The notes beneath the pieces are model-generated. The model searched no databases. It had not been told where the DNA came from and saw only the letters and a list, made by a program, of their open reading frames with translations. Source: CAZLCC01 sp964570845 (GTDB lineage Bacteria; Patescibacteriota; Saccharimonadia; Saccharimonadales; Saccharimonadaceae). From it: 64,000 bases of DNA. The position numbers and the translations under genes were made by a program. This document shows, in pieces, positions 17,901-26,158 of the stretch (position 1 is its first letter; each line of letters begins with the position of its first letter). Where the stretch lies: NCBI GenBank assembly GCA_964570845.1, contig CAZMZB010000001.1, positions 1 to 64,000 of the forward strand, written 5' to 3'.

Positions 17901-18131
17901 TCAATGTACCGAGTAAATAACGAACCAGATGGTAAAAGCAATGACAAGAATAAATCCTAAAACAAGCATTACCATACTTGCAGGTGTTGCCTTATGACTA
18001 TCTTCCAAAAACTTCGGATCAACCTCTTTTGGCTCAACTTTGTGCTGATCATTTAACTTTCCCTTGAGTTCATCGGCAAGTCGTGATTGCAATTTGCTCC
18101 TATCTTCATTTTGTCGTAAAAATAACCCCAT
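17901..18131 (-). CDS. Small tail-anchored membrane protein
   Basis: 76 aa. A charged N-terminal 50 residues ends in one hydrophobic helix (about 52-73) and the peptide stops three residues later, as in tail-anchored proteins. Probably co-transcribed with the following coiled-coil membrane protein. Function unknown. Confidence 0.6.
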   Translation of the reverse strand: MGLFLRQNEDRSKLQSRLADELKGKLNDQHKVEPKEVDPKFLEDSHKATPASMVMLVLGFILVIAFTIWFVIYSVH

Positions 18132-18177
18132 TTTATCCCCTTTTCTTATATTTAATATACCGCTTATAACAACAATA

Positions 18178-18220
18178 TGCTATACTGCCCTCGTACATAT
18201 CAATAATAATTAGAGGAGGG
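18178..18220 (+). promoter_or_regulatory. Aquaporin gene promoter and ribosome binding site
   Basis: TGCTATACT (18178-18186) is an extended -10 box. A strong Shine-Dalgarno AGAGGAGGG at 18212-18220 sits 10 nt before the ATG. This is a clearly leadered gene, unlike several neighbours. Confidence 0.6.
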
Positions 18221-18230
18221 TAAAAACTCT

Positions 18231-18986
18231 ATGGCTACTAAGAAGACTGGTGCAAAAGCATCGTCAGCCACAAAAACGCCAAAAGATAACAACATCATCT
18301 TCCGCACTCCACTAGGAGCGCTACTGGGTGAGTTTATCGGTACATTTATATTTGCAGCAATTGTGATTTCTGTAAGTGGACAACCAATTTTCATATTATT
18401 TGCGCTTACCGCAATTGTACTTGCAATTGGGCAGCTTTCAGGAGCACATGTAAACCCGGCGATCACCTTTGGCGCTTGGGTGACTCATCGTATCACAACT
18501 TTACGGGCCCTTGGCTACATCGTTGCCCAAGTACTCGGTGCAATGCTTGCACTTGTAGTGTTGCAATGGTTCGTTAATGGGCAGCCGGGACAAATGAACC
18601 CATTGACCGGTCAAGCTACTCCAGCAGAACTCTTTAAGGCAGCAGACCTCGTGAAAGATAAAGAATGGTATGCATTCTTCGCTGAGATGCTTGGTGCCGG
18701 TATCTTCGGTCTTGCTGTCGCAAGTGCTTTACGCGAAACAAAAGAACGTATCGCTGCAGCTTTCACTGTCGGTGGTGGTCTTTTCCTGGGCCTTATTATC
18801 GGCGGCAGCACTGCCATCCTTAACCCTGCAGTTGCCGTTGCACTCCAAGCTATCAGCTGGGATACGTGGCCACTAGCAGTTTACTTCTTTGCTCCGCTCG
18901 TTGGTGCAGCAGCCGGGTTCATTATCTATCAAGTATTACTTGATGATGTGAATCAAACACACAAACTTCTAAAACGTCGTAAATAA
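18231..18986 (+). CDS. Aquaporin / MIP-family channel lacking the filter arginine
   Basis: 251 aa, six TM helices plus two half-helices. NPA motifs occur at 75-77 (GAHVNPAIT) and 198-200 (LNPAVAVAL). In nearly all aquaporins and aquaglyceroporins the second motif is NPAR, with Arg forming the selectivity filter; here that position is Val201. This should widen the pore and lessen its polarity, so small neutral solutes or gases are possible substrates, as well as water. The first 22 residues are a Lys/Thr-rich cytosolic extension. Convergent with rmuC across a shared terminator. Confidence 0.88.
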   Translation: MATKKTGAKASSATKTPKDNNIIFRTPLGALLGEFIGTFIFAAIVISVSGQPIFILFALTAIVLAIGQLSGAHVNPAITFGAWVTHRITTLRALGYIVAQVLGAMLALVVLQWFVNGQPGQMNPLTGQATPAELFKAADLVKDKEWYAFFAEMLGAGIFGLAVASALRETKERIAAAFTVGGGLFLGLIIGGSTAILNPAVAVALQAISWDTWPLAVYFFAPLVGAAAGFIIYQVLLDDVNQTHKLLKRRK

Positions 18987-19002
18987 ACTTTACCTTGACG
19001 CT

Positions 19003-19030
19003 AAAACACCCCTTATCTAAGGGGTGTTTT
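19003..19030. terminator. Bidirectional terminator between aquaporin and rmuC
   Basis: A perfect 12-bp stem (AAAACACCCCTT / AAGGGGTGTTTT) with loop ATCT. The T and A tracts at its ends make it work on both strands. Confidence 0.85.
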
Positions 19031-19034
19031 ATAT

Positions 19035-20105
19035 TTACTCTTCTTTTTGAGGCTTATCAACAACTAGCGGCTCAATTGCCGGAGTAGTCTTACTGATCTT
19101 GACGACATCTTTATCTACTTTTTTTAGCTCCTTATGAGCAGTATTGAAGTGGTTCACCGTTGTCGTCAAGCTGTTGCCCAGTTTATGCATATACGTGTCA
19201 TACGTACCCAGATGCTTCCCTAGCTCACCCACTCTTTTCTGAATCTCTTTAGCCTGAGACTCTATCTGTAAGCTTCTTAAACCCTGTAGAACAGTTTGAA
19301 GGTACGCCATAAAACTTGTCGGACTCACAATAATTACCCGCTTGTCTCTGAATGCATATTCGATTAAATCGCGCGAGGTGCTTGCCCCAACCCGGTTAAT
19401 TAAAAGGTCATAATACAGCGCTTCACTGGGGATAAACATAAAAGCAAAATCCATCGTGTTTTCACTCGGGCGGATATATTTGCTTGTTTCGTCAATACGG
19501 TTTTTTAAATCTGACCTCAGCTGGTTAAGCAACCTTGTACGCTGAGTTTTATCCTTTTCTTCAACAAAGCGATTATAGTTCTCTAAACTAAATTTGCTAT
19601 CAATCGGTAATATTTGTTTATCTTCTAAAATAATTACCGCATCAACAATTTCACCGTCTTTAAATTTATATTGCATCTTAAAACGCCCTGGGGGTAATAC
19701 ATTATTCAGCACTGTTTCAAGATAATATTCCCCAAATACGCCGCGTTGCTTCGGGTTTTGTAAAACATTTTGCAGTGTTTTGAGCTCATCTGCTACATCA
19801 ACTACCCGTCGATTCGTTTCATCAAGTTTTGTGAGTCGCTGCGTAACATCAGCCACCAATTTCGCACTTTGACTCAATTGTTTTTGCATGGAAGCATGGC
19901 TGTGTTCTAAACGAGTATCAACCGTTTTTTGCAAACCCTCTCGAAGCTCACTGACACCGCGCGTCAATTCCATGACATCTTGTTTAATCAGTTCGGCTGC
20001 ACCACGTTGCTGTAGATCTTTAAGTCGCTGAGTAAGGATAAAAATCGTTATGCTGAATCCAACCACAAGAATGGCGATAAGTATAACGAAAATAGCTATT
20101 TCCAT
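19035..20105 (-). CDS. rmuC: RmuC-family DNA recombination protein
   Basis: 356 aa. One N-terminal TM helix (about 3-24), a long coiled coil (about 30-130), then the RmuC nuclease-like domain (about 130-320) with VDAVIILED and LPIDSKFSLENY, the Asp/Glu-xAsp-Lys pattern of the PD-(D/E)xK-like fold. RmuC limits inversions at short inverted repeats in E. coli. Bacterial RmuC is commonly membrane-anchored like this. The stop lies 5 nt from the shared terminator. Confidence 0.9.
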   Translation of the reverse strand: MEIAIFVILIAILVVGFSITIFILTQRLKDLQQRGAAELIKQDVMELTRGVSELREGLQKTVDTRLEHSHASMQKQLSQSAKLVADVTQRLTKLDETNRRVVDVADELKTLQNVLQNPKQRGVFGEYYLETVLNNVLPPGRFKMQYKFKDGEIVDAVIILEDKQILPIDSKFSLENYNRFVEEKDKTQRTRLLNQLRSDLKNRIDETSKYIRPSENTMDFAFMFIPSEALYYDLLINRVGASTSRDLIEYAFRDKRVIIVSPTSFMAYLQTVLQGLRSLQIESQAKEIQKRVGELGKHLGTYDTYMHKLGNSLTTTVNHFNTAHKELKKVDKDVVKISKTTPAIEPLVVDKPQKEE

Positions 20106-20123
20106 AGCTATAGTATACGGGTT

Positions 20124-20645
20124 TTAGCCGGTTATCACCAAGCGTGCAGCTATAATGATCGCTATAATTACTCCAATAGCTAGGGGTAAATTATAAATTC
20201 GAACAACCCAAGCATAGAGCGCATAAACAAGTGCATAAAAGAGAGCCAGCCAGCCAACGCTCGCAAACCATGAAAGGTCACCTAGCCAGGCTTGCGCACT
20301 CCACAGGGTTATAATCGAAGCAATCACAATAATCAACGGACGATATATTGAAAGTCTCACCAGAGCAGTCGTACCGATTACCCCCATCAATATAGCGCTG
20401 GCATTTAAAGCTATGCCAGCTGTGTTATGACAAACTACAGCATTGCCTGCAGATCGACACAATAACGGCTCAATTACCACATTTTGTAGTAAAATTGCTA
20501 CGGCCCATGTCAGCGCGCCGACTATAGCTCCGATAAAGGCAACTTTACCCAGTTGCGCCCAGTCCATATCAATAAGCCGTTGCGACTTTTGCAGAGATTC
20601 CTCCACCTCTTGTCGTGCTTGGTTTTCTATCGTATTTTCTTGCAT
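20124..20645 (-). CDS. Multi-pass membrane protein, unknown
   Basis: 173 aa. A polar N-terminus (about 30 residues) with a Gln-rich stretch is followed by about five hydrophobic segments. One Cys pair (about residues 63-70, CRSAGNAVVC) would lie in an external loop. No family recognised. Located 18 nt upstream of rmuC on the same strand. Confidence 0.6.
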   Translation of the reverse strand: MQENTIENQARQEVEESLQKSQRLIDMDWAQLGKVAFIGAIVGALTWAVAILLQNVVIEPLLCRSAGNAVVCHNTAGIALNASAILMGVIGTTALVRLSIYRPLIIVIASIITLWSAQAWLGDLSWFASVGWLALFYALVYALYAWVVRIYNLPLAIGVIIAIIIAARLVITG

Positions 20646-20775
20646 AATATTAATATTATATCACTTATTTATTAAAATGAGAAATTGTAAGTTACAACGG
20701 TTACCAATGGTCTTTTTTTGTCATAGCAAAGCAGTAGCGAGGTACGGGACAGCCGTACTATTAATAAATAATTTA

Positions 20776-21267
20776 TCAATTTTTATGCTGCTTGACAGCT
20801 TTGGATTGTGGCAATTGAAAATACCATAGCGCACCAATCAGCGCAAAAAGAATACCGCCCACAACATCTGTTGGAGTATGCACAAGTGCGACCACTCGCC
20901 CGACACCCACTAAAACTGTTAGGATTGCTAGAATAAACGCTAATTTTCGCTGCCTGGTAGCACATAACACTGCTAAAGTGATCGCCGTAGTAAACAAAAC
21001 GTGATCTGATGGAAAACCAGGATTATTCATATATGCCGCCTGCGGTGAAACACCAAGCTCAACAAACGGTCTTACGACACTTGGTTGGTAGATTGCACCG
21101 ACAAGCTTTGCGACTAATAGAGAGGTGAGGCCCGCCATCAAGACTGTACAGTAAGTCTGGTATCGTTGTTTACTTGGTACATAGCGAATCAACGCATAGA
21201 TGCCAAGAATAACAATTGGAAAAACCAACCAATCAGCAATTAAAGGTACAAAGAAATTTGTGTTCAT
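20776..21267 (-). CDS. PAP2-family membrane phosphatase
   Basis: 163 aa, about five TM helices. GFPSDHVLF matches the PSGH motif (Asp for Gly) and GVGRVVALVHTPTDVVGG matches SRxxxxxHxxxD, with catalytic His residues kept. The first motif (KxxxxxxRP) is only loosely seen. Short proteins of this type (BcrC/UppP2-like) dephosphorylate undecaprenyl diphosphate for wall synthesis; a phosphatidylglycerophosphate substrate is the alternative. Monocistronic. Confidence 0.82.
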   Translation of the reverse strand: MNTNFFVPLIADWLVFPIVILGIYALIRYVPSKQRYQTYCTVLMAGLTSLLVAKLVGAIYQPSVVRPFVELGVSPQAAYMNNPGFPSDHVLFTTAITLAVLCATRQRKLAFILAILTVLVGVGRVVALVHTPTDVVGGILFALIGALWYFQLPQSKAVKQHKN

Positions 21268-21300
21268 ATGTTTTTATTATACTGCTTATGTGGCCAAAAA

Positions 21301-21693
21301 TCAGTTTGTTTTGCTTTTCAAGCGTTCTGTTTTCTTTTGCAGGATCTTGTTTAGCTTGTTTTCACTCCAACCGCGCCGCTTCAACTCATCTTTCGCTTTG
21401 CCTGCCACAGCAATTTGAAAAGCGTGGCGGGTTTTAAAACCATGTTTCTTTAAAACCTTATCGAAAGAGTTTTCTTTTAGTTCTTGCTTCAGTGCTTCAG
21501 GAGTCATATTGAGTACACTTGCTCGAAGCTCAAGTTTTCTGTCGTGATGTTTCTGTAGACGCTCTAGTTTACTGCTGCGTTTTACATCAATATCGCTGTC
21601 ATTGCTCGCCGAAGCTACATTAGCACTACCGCTACTAATTGTTAGTGCCGATACAATCAAAAGTGTTAGAAGTGCTTTGGTTGCTATTTTCAT
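21301..21693 (-). CDS. Small secreted basic protein
   Basis: 130 aa. A Sec signal peptide (residues 1 to about 29, with hydrophobic core LLTLLIVSALTI and an ASA-type cleavage site) is followed by a highly charged, Lys/Arg-rich helical region. A strong purine-rich Shine-Dalgarno lies upstream of the ATG. Function unknown; the basic mature part could bind nucleic acid or anionic wall polymers. Confidence 0.65.
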   Translation of the reverse strand: MKIATKALLTLLIVSALTISSGSANVASASNDSDIDVKRSSKLERLQKHHDRKLELRASVLNMTPEALKQELKENSFDKVLKKHGFKTRHAFQIAVAGKAKDELKRRGWSENKLNKILQKKTERLKSKTN

Positions 21694-21754
21694 ATCTCTG
21701 TCCTCCTTTTTTAAAAGTGCCTAAAAAATTCCAGATTATAAATTGAAGCTTTTC

Positions 21755-22204
21755 CTAGTTAGCTTCGTTATGACGAGCGATGCCAACTGCCCTGAGACCA
21801 GAAATTACTTTCTGTAGTAATGCTTCAAAATCTGATCGAATTGTATCAAGCTGCTCACGAGTCTCATTACTCAACTCACTGGCAAGCGCCGCATGTGCTG
21901 CTGCTGCGCCGCTAAAAAAGCTACTCCACTCAAGCACTTCAACTGGATTATCCCATTCATCGCCGATATAAAGCTCCATCATACTCGATAGCTTGGCATG
22001 GGTTTTTTCCACCTTAGTGTCAAAAATCCCTTTCACGTTAGCATCGACCGATTCTGCAATTGTTTGCTGAGAAAGTGCATTGAGGGCTTCAACTACTTCT
22101 GGGCTGTTCTCAGCTAAGGGAGTTCCGGCTTTTTCAATAATTACCCCGCTGATTTGCAAAAATGCCTCAATCTCTGCTAGTTTTTTTGCTGTAAATTCAT
22201 TCAT
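21755..22204 (-). CDS. Hypothetical helical protein
   Basis: 149 aa, acidic, soluble and almost entirely helical by appearance, with no Cys, no signal peptide and no TM helix. A strong Shine-Dalgarno (GGGAGG) precedes the ATG at 22204. I do not recognise the family. Its size and helical pattern recall four-helix-bundle proteins. Confidence 0.6.
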   Translation of the reverse strand: MNEFTAKKLAEIEAFLQISGVIIEKAGTPLAENSPEVVEALNALSQQTIAESVDANVKGIFDTKVEKTHAKLSSMMELYIGDEWDNPVEVLEWSSFFSGAAAAHAALASELSNETREQLDTIRSDFEALLQKVISGLRAVGIARHNEAN

Positions 22205-22252
22205 TTTTACCTCCCTTTTTATTTGCTATTCGTCTCTCTATTATAACAAAAT

Positions 22253-22825
22253 TTAAGACTTTTTGGCCCTAATCACTGCTAACTCATTAGACCAAAATGA
22301 AATCTCAGCGAGCATCTTTTTGGCAGTCTCTTCTTGACCTTTAGTTGGCATAAACTCACCATTCTCATCTATTAGTGTAAAGTAATTAACGATTGTCACT
22401 TGATCTTTTATTGGAAATGCAGCAAGTTGAATAAGATTGAGGCGCAAATGCTCTACCGCTCGTGCGCCACCCGCATCAGCACCATAGCTCACAAAAGCTG
22501 CTGGTTTATGTGCCCACTCTTGCCCCGCAAAATCAATCGCGTTTTTCAGTGAAGCTGGCGCGCCATGGTTATATTCCGGTGTGATAAAAATAAAGCCATC
22601 AGCTTCTTTGATTTTCGCCGCCCATTGCTTCGTATGTTCATGCTCATACTGCCCTGCAATTGGTGGTATTGATTCGTCAAGCAGCGGCAAATTTACCTCT
22701 TTTAAATCAATTAGCTCAAACGTATTATCAGTATATTCTTTCGTTAGCTCATGAATCCATTTCGCAGGTTTATTGCCAAATCGCCCTGGTCGCATCGAGC
22801 CAATAATAATTTTAATATGTGCCAT
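22253..22825 (-). CDS. NADPH-dependent FMN reductase-like flavoprotein
   Basis: 190 aa flavodoxin-fold protein. GSMRPGRFGNK (about 9-19) is the FMN phosphate loop and PEYNHGAPASLKNAIDF (about 81-97) the second FMN loop with the SxxLKNAID signature of the NADPH-FMN reductase / ArsH / WrbA-like group. It probably reduces quinones, azo dyes or metals. It is divergent from an HxlR regulator gene, the classic arrangement for electrophile- or redox-induced reductases. A good Shine-Dalgarno (GGAGGG) lies before the ATG. Confidence 0.9.
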   Translation of the reverse strand: MAHIKIIIGSMRPGRFGNKPAKWIHELTKEYTDNTFELIDLKEVNLPLLDESIPPIAGQYEHEHTKQWAAKIKEADGFIFITPEYNHGAPASLKNAIDFAGQEWAHKPAAFVSYGADAGGARAVEHLRLNLIQLAAFPIKDQVTIVNYFTLIDENGEFMPTKGQEETAKKMLAEISFWSNELAVIRAKKS

Positions 22826-22858
22826 AATAACCCTCCTTTTATCCAGCTTTCATTATTT

Positions 22859-22894
22859 TACTATATTTTTTATAGTACTATACTAAATATAGTA
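22859..22894. promoter_or_regulatory. Tandem inverted-repeat operator between FMN reductase and hxlR
   Basis: Two inverted repeats share the half-sites TACTATA and TATAGTA with 5-nt spacers: 22859-22877 (spacer TTTTT) and 22876-22894 (spacer CTAAA). They are offset by 17 nt and overlap by 2. Their right edge touches the hxlR -10 box (TATAAT, 22897-22902). This is where a dimeric winged-helix regulator should bind to repress both genes. Confidence 0.75.
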
Positions 22895-22908
22895 TGTATA
22901 ATAAAGTT

Positions 22909-23238
22909 ATGTCAACAAAAGTTTTTAAAAAACCAAAAGGGTGTGTTGCCGCAACAGTGGCTATTCTCGGCGATAAATGGACACCCTTGATTATCCGCAC
23001 ACTTGCGGAGGGTTCAGACCGCTTTTGCAGATTACAAACCGAAGCAGGCGGTATTAATCCACGTACCCTTTCAGCTCGCTTAAGCTATTTGGAAGAAAAC
23101 AAAATTATAGAAAGAAAAGAAATAACAAAAGACGGCTCTGTCTTCCCTTCTTACGCACTTACGGCAAAAGGGAGGGATTTATTGCCGATAATCAATGCGA
23201 TGGCCAACTGGGGCGACAAATACGCCTCGAGTAATTAG
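22909..23238 (+). CDS. HxlR-family transcriptional regulator
   Basis: 109 aa winged-helix protein of the MarR-like HxlR family: Cys near the N-terminus (KGCVAATVAILGDKW), the typical GGINPRTLSARL recognition helix area and the wing EITKDGSVFP. The redox-active Cys of HypR/YodB-type regulators fits the single Cys at about residue 10. I chose the ATG at 22909, since TATAAT at 22897-22902 would put the transcription start at this codon; an earlier ATG at 22894 overlaps the -10 box. It would sense electrophiles or disulfide stress and control the divergent reductase. Convergent 4-nt overlap with the next gene. Confidence 0.88.
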   Translation: MSTKVFKKPKGCVAATVAILGDKWTPLIIRTLAEGSDRFCRLQTEAGGINPRTLSARLSYLEENKIIERKEITKDGSVFPSYALTAKGRDLLPIINAMANWGDKYASSN

Positions 23239-24131
23239 CCCTTCTTTGGATGTAGCCTTTTATCTTTTAGGTATTTTATATAAATCATTTGACCCACATA
23301 CACCGCCAAGACAGCGATAACTATCAACGCGCCAGTAATTATAAGTATATTTGATTGCGCATTAAAGGTTTGGACAAAAGCATTATAGAGGTTTTCGACC
23401 ACGATACGTGCATTGGCGGTTGGAATGTTGGAAAGAACCGGTGGTTTGAAAAGCGGTCCAATCAACATCGCAAGTATACCAAATGATGCAATTGCTATTC
23501 CTTGAATCGCAGCAATGCTTAAATAACGACGAGTATTTGCGACGTAAGGCACGACGAGTAAAATAACAGCCGCTAAGCCAGCGACCGGACCAGCCCAAAG
23601 CAGTGCAACACTTTGTTTATAAAAAGAGGGGAGCGTGTCTTCTCGCAAAATAACAATTTCATCAGGAACACTGTCAACTTTTTTAAGAGCCTGCGTTTCG
23701 TTTTGACCAGCACCCTGAAGTGCGTGCAGGACGGTACTAATCACCTGCTTGGCTGAGGTAAGATTTATTGCAATTGTTTCACGGTTTTCAGAGGTTAAAT
23801 AAACATGCATAGTCTCAATTGTCTTGGTTAGCACAGTTTTAAATTGATCAGTTCCTAAAATACCACCGACAACTTTTTCAACCGTCCCACCGAGAGCTTG
23901 GTGTACAATGGGTGCTTCCGCAAGTGCCCTGTCAGTCACTTCAGCGGCAATAGCGTTTCGACTACTTTCAGAAGAAAGCGATACCACTGCAACTTGCGTA
24001 AAGTTTTGTCGATCAAAAATATACCGATTTATCCACACAGCTGAGTTTGCAACGAGTAACAATAATCCGGCTAATACAGCTGAGATAATGGTGTTTCGAT
24101 AAAATTTTTTAGCACTTTTTGATACGGTCAT
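23235..24131 (-). CDS. Membrane protein with large external loop, unknown
   Basis: 298 aa. One TM near the N-terminus (about 14-33), an external domain of about 150 residues (about 35-175) that resembles SipW/TasA-less 'AMIN-like' loops in nothing I can name, then three further TM helices (about 178-200, 210-232, 262-284). A basic C-terminus follows. Coupled to the 129-aa membrane protein gene upstream by a 2-nt gap. Function unknown. Confidence 0.65.
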   Translation of the reverse strand: MTVSKSAKKFYRNTIISAVLAGLLLLVANSAVWINRYIFDRQNFTQVAVVSLSSESSRNAIAAEVTDRALAEAPIVHQALGGTVEKVVGGILGTDQFKTVLTKTIETMHVYLTSENRETIAINLTSAKQVISTVLHALQGAGQNETQALKKVDSVPDEIVILREDTLPSFYKQSVALLWAGPVAGLAAVILLVVPYVANTRRYLSIAAIQGIAIASFGILAMLIGPLFKPPVLSNIPTANARIVVENLYNAFVQTFNAQSNILIITGALIVIAVLAVYVGQMIYIKYLKDKRLHPKKG

Positions 24132-24133
24132 TT

Positions 24134-24523
24134 CTATCCCCTATTCTTTCGTTCATTAGCTTTGATCGCTTTTTCAAGCTCAGCTTGGTGAAGATACATT
24201 TTGTTCGTGATAAAAGTAATAAACGCCTGAACCCCTGCCGTAATCAAGAGATAGATAATGATTGCAAATAAAATGCCTGGGTTAAAATAGCTATTGTTAC
24301 CAAATTGCCTGACAGGAAAAATCTCACGAAACGGCTGCATGAAATCACTGGCACCGTTATAGATAAATTTTACAAATGGCGTGTCAATATTCGCGCCAAA
24401 GATCAAAAGAAAAAAGGCGAGTCCTAAAAAGATACACGCCGTTATCGTAAATGCATAGACAAGATACGAAATCCCCCTCCCAAATTTAATAAATATTAGT
24501 TTTGAGTCTGTTGGCTGATTCAT
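24134..24523 (-). CDS. Small multi-pass membrane protein
   Basis: 129 aa with about two to three TM helices (about 18-42, 78-100) and a charged C-terminal helix. The layout resembles YggT-type proteins (two TM blocks with a conserved loop between), though the YggT signature is not clear. First gene of a two-gene unit with the 298-aa membrane protein. Confidence 0.6.
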   Translation of the reverse strand: MNQPTDSKLIFIKFGRGISYLVYAFTITACIFLGLAFFLLIFGANIDTPFVKFIYNGASDFMQPFREIFPVRQFGNNSYFNPGILFAIIIYLLITAGVQAFITFITNKMYLHQAELEKAIKANERKNRG

Positions 24524-24597
24524 AATAATAACTACCTCATTTAGCTTATGGAATAAGTATATACTATTTCTTGTAGCGATATCTATTTTCGTCTTTT

Positions 24598-24630
24598 CAG
24601 ATGGGCTGTTTCCCAGCCAACCTGTTTTTT
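24598..24630 (+). terminator. Terminator-like hairpin with no obvious plus-strand gene
   Basis: CAGATGGGCTG (24598-24608) pairs with CAGCCAACCTG (24614-24624) with one mismatch and one G-U, and six T follow on the plus strand (24625-24630). It lies in the 190-nt gap after the DGR reverse transcriptase. There is no plus-strand gene for over 1.3 kb upstream, so it either ends an unrecognised short RNA or serves the minus strand imperfectly. Confidence 0.4.
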
Positions 24631-24713
24631 ATACACAAATGTTCTAGGCTCATAGTCTTTTCACAGAGACGCTATAATGTTTTGGCGGTCTTACAATGCC
24701 GGCTGGCACGGTT

Positions 24714-25787
24714 TTATTTTATCAAACTACTGGAGTAGCTCACACCAACTTTATTAATAAGCAACTGCTTTAATCTATGCTCATTCGCATGACGGCACAG
24801 TCCCATATAAGAGGATAGGTTATTCTCATCCACTCTTCGCAACATTCTGAGTTTAGTTCTGTGACGCAGTACCGTGCAGTGCGGTTTTAGAACATACCCC
24901 AAGAAATCAACTCCCTGCCTCCAGCTTCGTATTTTTATTTTGTTAGGATGCAGGGTTAAAGCTAGGCGTGTTTGTAAAAAATCCGTTAAGTGTGGAACAA
25001 GAGAAAGCAGATGCTGCCGATCAGTTCCCAGAATGATAAAATCATCACAATAACGAAGATAAAATTTCTCTCTCAAAATATTCTTAACAAACCAGTCAAA
25101 TTCGTGCAGATAAATATTGGCGAACAGTTGGCTTGTTAAATTACCGAGCGGAATACCTTTTAGTGAGTCACTCGGCAAGCTTTGAATAATCTCTTGTAAT
25201 AGCGCCAGCACTTTTTCATCATTAATCCTTTGTCGCAAAATACCTATTAAAATATCGTGGTCTACTGATGCGAAAAACTTCTTTATATCACATTTGAGAG
25301 CATAGACCGTTTGAGTATCATTGCAGCTCGCTTGATATAAAAACTTTCTTAACCGAGCCACGGCTGCATGTGTGCCTTTTCCTTTCCGACATGAGTAGCT
25401 ATCAAAAATAAATCGTGGCTCAAATAACGGTTCAATCTCACTCACTATTGCTTGATGAACAAGCCTATCTTGCACCGTCGCCTTATGAATTTGCCGTTGC
25501 TTGGGATCGCAAATTTGAAACGGCATATAACCACCGTGTTTATATCGCCCACTCACCAGCAAATCGTGTAGTTCAAAAATATTCTCCTCCAGATAACGTT
25601 CATAGAGCAATACATCTGAACGTGAACGTTTACCACGACAAAATTTTGCCCAGGCTTCAAAAAGATTAGGTAAACAGGTAATATGGTCAAATAATGACAG
25701 AAAGGAGTCTTGATGGACAGTATTGCTTCCGACCGAAAAATCAAAACTAAGCTGAGTGGAGGATTGTTCGACGTACCGATCGTTCAT
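24714..25787 (-). CDS. Diversity-generating retroelement reverse transcriptase
   Basis: 357 aa. RT motifs run in order: KATVQDRLVHQAI (102-114), catalytic Asp in KCDIKKFF (165-172), GIPLGNLTSQ (211-220) and YCDD (246-249). The LGxxxSQ form of motif 4, instead of QGxxxSP, marks DGR-type RTs, which copy TR RNA with errors at adenines. The C-terminal SSYMGLCRHANEHRL segment is the usual DGR thumb. The only sensible start in this frame is the ATG at 25787, which lies inside avd on the opposite strand (75-nt head-to-head overlap) and has no clear Shine-Dalgarno. Lies 3' of TR on the same strand as TR and the target gene. Confidence 0.95.
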   Translation of the reverse strand: MNDRYVEQSSTQLSFDFSVGSNTVHQDSFLSLFDHITCLPNLFEAWAKFCRGKRSRSDVLLYERYLEENIFELHDLLVSGRYKHGGYMPFQICDPKQRQIHKATVQDRLVHQAIVSEIEPLFEPRFIFDSYSCRKGKGTHAAVARLRKFLYQASCNDTQTVYALKCDIKKFFASVDHDILIGILRQRINDEKVLALLQEIIQSLPSDSLKGIPLGNLTSQLFANIYLHEFDWFVKNILREKFYLRYCDDFIILGTDRQHLLSLVPHLTDFLQTRLALTLHPNKIKIRSWRQGVDFLGYVLKPHCTVLRHRTKLRMLRRVDENNLSSYMGLCRHANEHRLKQLLINKVGVSYSSSLIK

Positions 25788-26102
25788 AGTTTATATCAAA
25801 CCTATAGCCTTTGGAGTGAATTAATAGTAAAATTTCCCAAATCGCAGCGCTATACACTAGGGGAAACCTGCCAGCAACACTTGTTAACACTGCTTGAAGC
25901 AGTCATTGTCGCCGCCAGCTCTTCTCAAAAAGAAACAAAGGCCGCTCAACTACAAATAGCCTCTGCAAAGCTTGATCTTTTGCGACTTCTGGTTCGTCTC
26001 GCAAAAGACAATAAATGTCTTTCTAATCAAGCCTACTTAAAAGTAGAATCGCAACTTCATGAAGTTGGCCGCATGTTAGGGGGCTGGCGCAAGTCGCTTT
26101 AG
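25713..26102 (+). CDS. avd: DGR accessory variability determinant (Avd), four-helix bundle
   Basis: 129 aa. The family pattern is clear: DVPIVHSLYQTYSLW, FPKSQRYTLGE, the LDLLRLLVRLA helix (about 86-96) and the C-terminal GRMLGGWRKSL. Avd forms a positively charged pentamer that binds RT and RNA in characterised DGRs. The start is ATG 25713, preceded by AAAGGAG (25701-25707) at 5 nt. It is on the strand opposite to RT, TR and target, and its 5' end overlaps the RT gene. S23/23S-intervening-sequence proteins share the fold, but the setting decides for Avd. Confidence 0.92.
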   Translation: MDSIASDRKIKTKLSGGLFDVPIVHSLYQTYSLWSELIVKFPKSQRYTLGETCQQHLLTLLEAVIVAASSSQKETKAAQLQIASAKLDLLRLLVRLAKDNKCLSNQAYLKVESQLHEVGRMLGGWRKSL

Positions 26103-26105
26103 ATA

Positions 26106-26140
26106 ATAAAAGGGGAGGTTTTTCCACCCTCCCCTTTTAT
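26106..26140. terminator. Bidirectional terminator between avd and TR
   Basis: A perfect 13-bp stem (ATAAAAGGGGAGG / CCTCCCCTTTTAT) with a 9-nt loop. It ends avd on the plus strand and, 18 nt past TR, would also stop TR RNA made from the minus strand. Confidence 0.85.
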
Positions 26141-26158
26141 ACCTGCTATAACGAGCAG

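Noticed and set aside
25713..26102. 23S rRNA intervening-sequence (S23) protein
   Set aside because: The fold is shared, but no rRNA gene is near and the DGR parts are.
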